From the NCBI GenBank assembly GCA_964440985.1, contig CAYTWE010000064.1:1-8023 (forward strand): DNA of 8,023 bases, written 5' to 3'. Below are positions 7,573-8,023 of the stretch, one piece after another; positions within the stretch are counted from its first letter, which is position 1, and each line of letters starts with the position of its first letter. The notes under the pieces are model-generated. The model was not told the DNA's origin and did not search any database. It saw only the letters and a program-made list of their open reading frames with translations. Source of the DNA: UBA1731 sp964440985. Its GTDB lineage: Bacteria; Verrucomicrobiota; Kiritimatiellia; RFP12; UBA1067. Both the position numbers and the translations under genes were made by a program.

Positions 7573-7600
7573 AAGGTAGGGCATGATAGTGTGGATGACA
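7573..7600 (+). repeat. 28-base direct repeat, copy A
   Basis: This stretch starts AAGGTAGGGCATGATAG and ends GTGTGGATGACA. It matches copy B, 65 bases downstream, at 26 of 28 positions. Similarity continues upstream in broken form to a shared TCGCG (7562-7566 and 7622-7626) with a five-base insertion in copy B. Confidence 0.75.
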
Positions 7601-7637
7601 TGACCAAAGCGGTTGAGGTGTTCGCGTAATGCGGATG

Positions 7638-7665
7638 AAGGTAGGGCACGATGGTGTGGATGACA
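7638..7665 (+). repeat. 28-base direct repeat, copy B
   Basis: This copy starts AAGGTAGGGCACGATGG and ends GTGTGGATGACA. Two transitions separate it from copy A. Its last two bases form the start of the inverted repeat at 7664-7690. No third copy appears at the same 65-base period on either side. Confidence 0.75.
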
Positions 7666-7690
7666 CAACATAAGGAGAATGAATGTTGTG
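7664..7690. repeat. Perfect 8-bp inverted repeat with Shine-Dalgarno-like loop
   Basis: CACAACAT (7664-7671) and ATGTTGTG (7683-7690) are perfect complements around an 11-base loop containing AAGGAG (7672-7677). Two ATG triplets follow (7679, 7683), but the frames are only ten and four codons long including the stop, so I do not call a gene. It could be a regulatory hairpin, a protein binding site or a relic of a translation start. Confidence 0.55.
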
Positions 7691-7727
7691 GTAGGGGTGG
7701 GAGGATAATTCTAAAATTTAGGGCATG

Positions 7728-7753
7728 AACGCACTGAAAAGCGAATATGCGTT
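7728..7753. repeat. Inverted repeat upstream of lipoprotein promoter
   Basis: AACGCA (7728-7733) and TGCGTT (7748-7753) are exact complements separated by 14 bases. It lies about 40 bases upstream of the -35 element, where an activator or repressor site would be plausible. By itself the match is short enough to be chance. Confidence 0.3.
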
Positions 7754-7764
7754 TTGTATTGCGT

Positions 7765-7786
7765 GAAATTCAAAAACTGCAATTTC
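7765..7786. repeat. Inverted repeat abutting the -35 element
   Basis: GAAATT (7765-7770) and AATTTC (7781-7786) are exact complements around ten bases, ending four bases before TTGACA. It could be a regulator site or simply AT-rich upstream promoter DNA. No T-run suggests a terminator. Confidence 0.3.
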
Positions 7787-7790
7787 GGGA

Positions 7791-7820
7791 TTGACAGACA
7801 AAAAAAAATGCTACTATACA
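7791..7820 (+). promoter_or_regulatory. Sigma70-type promoter of the lipoprotein gene
   Basis: A perfect TTGACA (7791-7796) is followed after 18 bases by TATACA (7815-7820), four of six to consensus. An alternative -10 is TACTAT (7812-7817) with a 15-base spacer. A run of nine A residues fills part of the spacer. Transcription should start around 7826-7828, leaving a leader of about 105 bases before the ATG. Confidence 0.65.
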
Positions 7821-7848
7821 GACTTGTTATCGGTGGATTAGGTCTGTA
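7817..7848. promoter_or_regulatory. Operator-like palindrome over the -10 and start site
   Basis: TACAGAC (7817-7823) and GTCTGTA (7842-7848) are perfect complements; the pairing extends inward with two wobble pairs and one T-A to a 12-base loop (7827-7838). The left arm overlaps the -10, and another CAGAC (7795-7799) overlaps the -35. This arrangement would fit a repressor dimer blocking the promoter. The full hairpin could not form in an RNA that starts near 7827. Confidence 0.4.
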
Positions 7849-7931
7849 GATTCAGAATGGTTTACGGATTTTCTTCTTTAGCATGATGATGTTATGTTTA
7901 AATCTAAAATGAACAAAGAAAGGAAAAGTAA

Positions 7932-8023
7932 ATGAAGACATTGACGATGATTGCTGGTGCACTCCTGTCGGGGGTGATTCTCACGGGCTGTGCCACGAGC
8001 CGCGATTCCTGGCAGAAGGAGTA
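7932..8023 (+). CDS. Small lipoprotein, N-terminal part only
   Basis: ATG 7932 follows a good AAGGA (7920-7924) with a seven-base spacer. The 30 visible residues begin MKTLTMIAGALLSG and contain the lipobox LTGC (residues 17-20) followed by ATSRDSWQKE. That is a type II signal peptide, so the mature protein would be lipidated at Cys20 and anchored in a membrane. The residue after the Cys is Ala, not Asp, which in enterobacteria would favour the outer membrane; whether that rule holds here is uncertain. The window ends two bases (TA) into codon 31, which may be Tyr or a stop. If it is a stop, this would be a 30-residue entericidin-sized lipoprotein; if not, the length and family are unknown. 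The gene has its own promoter and long leader, and its base composition upstream is more AT-rich than the rest of the window. Confidence 0.8.
   Translation, partial: MKTLTMIAGALLSGVILTGCATSRDSWQKE

Larger units (their letters stand above)
7180..7931. other. Long intergenic region without a supportable gene, rich in repeats
   Basis: About 750 bases separate the DUF4838 gene from the lipoprotein gene. Open frames of up to 96 residues exist on both strands, but none has a proper ribosome binding site, recognisable protein or credible composition. The + strand is markedly G-rich from about 7380 to 7710, then becomes AT-rich up to the lipoprotein start. I see no convincing intrinsic terminator after 7179: a short T-run (7227-7231) follows only a very weak stem. 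The repeats and inverted repeats found here are listed individually. Confidence 0.8.

Noticed and set aside
7393..7629. 78-residue open frame on the + strand in the intergenic region
   Set aside because: Its GTG start overlaps the only AGGAG, leaving no spacer. It runs through the hairpin repeats and one 28-base repeat, and the product resembles nothing I know.
7359..7649. 96-residue open frame on the - strand in the intergenic region
   Set aside because: The DNA upstream of its ATG is pyrimidine-rich with no ribosome binding site. The Pro/Thr/Ser-rich composition is just the reverse reading of G-rich repeat DNA.
7353..7665. CRISPR array
   Set aside because: The repeats belong to two different families with two or three copies each. 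Spacing is irregular, spacers are far too long, and no cas gene is present.
7883..7912. Nine-codon leader peptide (MMMLCLNLK) before the lipoprotein gene
   Set aside because: No ribosome binding site precedes it. Three consecutive ATG codons in AT-rich DNA are easily chance, and no attenuator structure follows.

Overview
The window looks like a piece of a Gram-negative genome from the PVC superphylum, most likely the Kiritimatiellota/Lentisphaerota side. This is inference, based on three things. It has a secreted autotransporter-type beta-strand-repeat protein without a barrel, directly followed by a DUF4838/CBM9 secreted glycosidase-like protein. It has a lipoprotein with a classical lipobox. 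It has intergenic DNA of the repeat-littered kind common in those genomes. All convincing genes are on the + strand.

Layout. Positions 1-124 hold an extended -10 promoter, a small hairpin and a Shine-Dalgarno site for crcB (125-481), a complete Fluc fluoride channel of four membrane segments. A 114-base gap (482-595) carries an A-tract, a lone TTGACA and two small inverted repeats, but no clear terminator or complete promoter. Next come two large exported proteins separated by 11 bases. The first (596-3961) is an 1121-residue beta-strand-repeat (PATR-like) protein. The second (3973-7179) is a 1068-residue protein with an alpha-glucuronidase-like N-terminal domain, a DUF4838 core, a CBM9-like module and about 270 C-terminal residues that I cannot assign. 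They are very probably one transcription unit and suggest extracytoplasmic complex-glycan binding or processing. The substrate is not visible from the sequence.

Positions 7180-7931 (about 750 bases) contain no gene I can support, but they are rich in structure. There is a stretch resembling the 'gcagagacgcagag' type of dispersed intergenic repeat. A hairpin-forming 21-base repeat occurs in two perfect copies and one decayed copy. A 28-base repeat occurs in two near-identical copies. There is also a run of separate inverted repeats. The last 230 bases are visibly more AT-rich and end in a TTGACA / TATACA promoter with an operator-like palindrome over its -10 and start region. That promoter leads to the first 30 codons of a small lipoprotein gene (7932 onward) that runs off the window.

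I saw no tRNA, rRNA, CRISPR array, transposase or known defence gene. The most unusual material is the repeat-dense intergenic region and the unassigned C-terminal part of the DUF4838 protein. I did not find evidence for a clearly new biological system.
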